Source: JAQBGV01 sp032128395 (GTDB lineage Bacteria > Planctomycetota > UBA8108 > UBA1146). From it: a DNA stretch of 5,616 bases. Of this stretch, positions 5,598 through 5,616 are shown in pieces. How positions within the stretch are numbered: the first letter of the stretch is position 1; every line of letters begins with the position of its first letter. The translations under genes were made by a program, and so were the position numbers. Below the pieces are notes generated by a model that was not told the origin of the DNA, ran no database searches, and saw nothing but the letters and a program-made list of their open reading frames with translations. The stretch is taken from contig JAQBGV010000187.1 of assembly GCA_032128395.1 (NCBI GenBank), positions 1 through 5,616 of the forward strand, in the 5' to 3' direction.

Positions 5598-5616
5598 AGA
5601 ACGGAAGAGCACACCT
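5598..5616 (+). other. Probable residual Illumina adapter sequence at the contig end
   Basis: The last 19 bases, AGAACGGAAGAGCACACCT, match the TruSeq read-1 adapter start AGATCGGAAGAGCACACGT at 17 of 19 positions, including 13 in a row (5602-5614). The mismatches are at 5601 and 5615. Located exactly at the terminus, this is most likely untrimmed adapter carried into the assembly with errors, not genomic sequence. The reverse strand reads LFRS here, a translation often seen in adapter-contaminated proteins. Confidence 0.75.

Noticed and set aside
5418..5612. 64-residue minus-strand frame starting MLFRSG
   Set aside because: Its start lies in the adapter-like terminus, and its end is antisense to the small membrane protein gene.

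Overview
The window is a 5.6 kb, clearly GC-rich bacterial fragment with GC-ending codons. It appears to be a complete short contig rather than a cut from a longer one, because its last 19 bases closely resemble the Illumina TruSeq read-1 adapter. The gene content is FG-GAP beta-propeller proteins, a 'MGCYEF' C-terminal remnant, a PDZ protein, and pilin-like genes with a large PilX-type protein. Such content is common in Planctomycetota, Myxococcota and related uncultivated lineages. I lean towards a planctomycete-like or deltaproteobacterial-type metagenomic genome, but nothing here fixes the phylum.

Left half (about 1-1962), minus strand. It holds a complete 403-residue secreted protein made of seven FG-GAP repeats (26-1237, with a perfect AGGAGG site). 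Upstream of it (1284-1352) is the orphan C-terminal end of what was probably a choice-of-anchor Q / beta-helix type protein. Further upstream (1462-1962) is a 166-residue protein with a beta-sandwich-like segment and a PDZ-like segment. It has no recognisable export signal and may be the surviving C-terminal half of a larger protein. This side looks like an accessory region that has decayed or rearranged.

Right half (about 2030-5480), plus strand. It is a compact cluster of minor-pilin or pseudopilin genes: a PilV/GspI-like prepilin (2030-2419), a PilW/GspJ-like prepilin (2458-3057) and a 624-residue PilX-like protein with a DUF4900-type body and calcium-site-like aspartate loops (3069-4943). 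A small protein with an N-terminal signal and a C-terminal membrane helix follows (5025-5480). The first three genes are separated by only 38 and 11 bases and are almost certainly co-transcribed. The two classical prepilins and the PilX-like protein would form the tip or priming complex of a type IV pilus or type II secretion pseudopilus. The major pilin, ATPases, secretin and prepilin peptidase are not in the window.

The two halves are divergent, separated by 67 bases that contain a perfect 10-bp inverted repeat. A second strong inverted repeat (12-bp stem allowing one G-U pair) starts directly after the stop codon of the PilX-like gene. No RNA gene, CRISPR array or transposase was seen.
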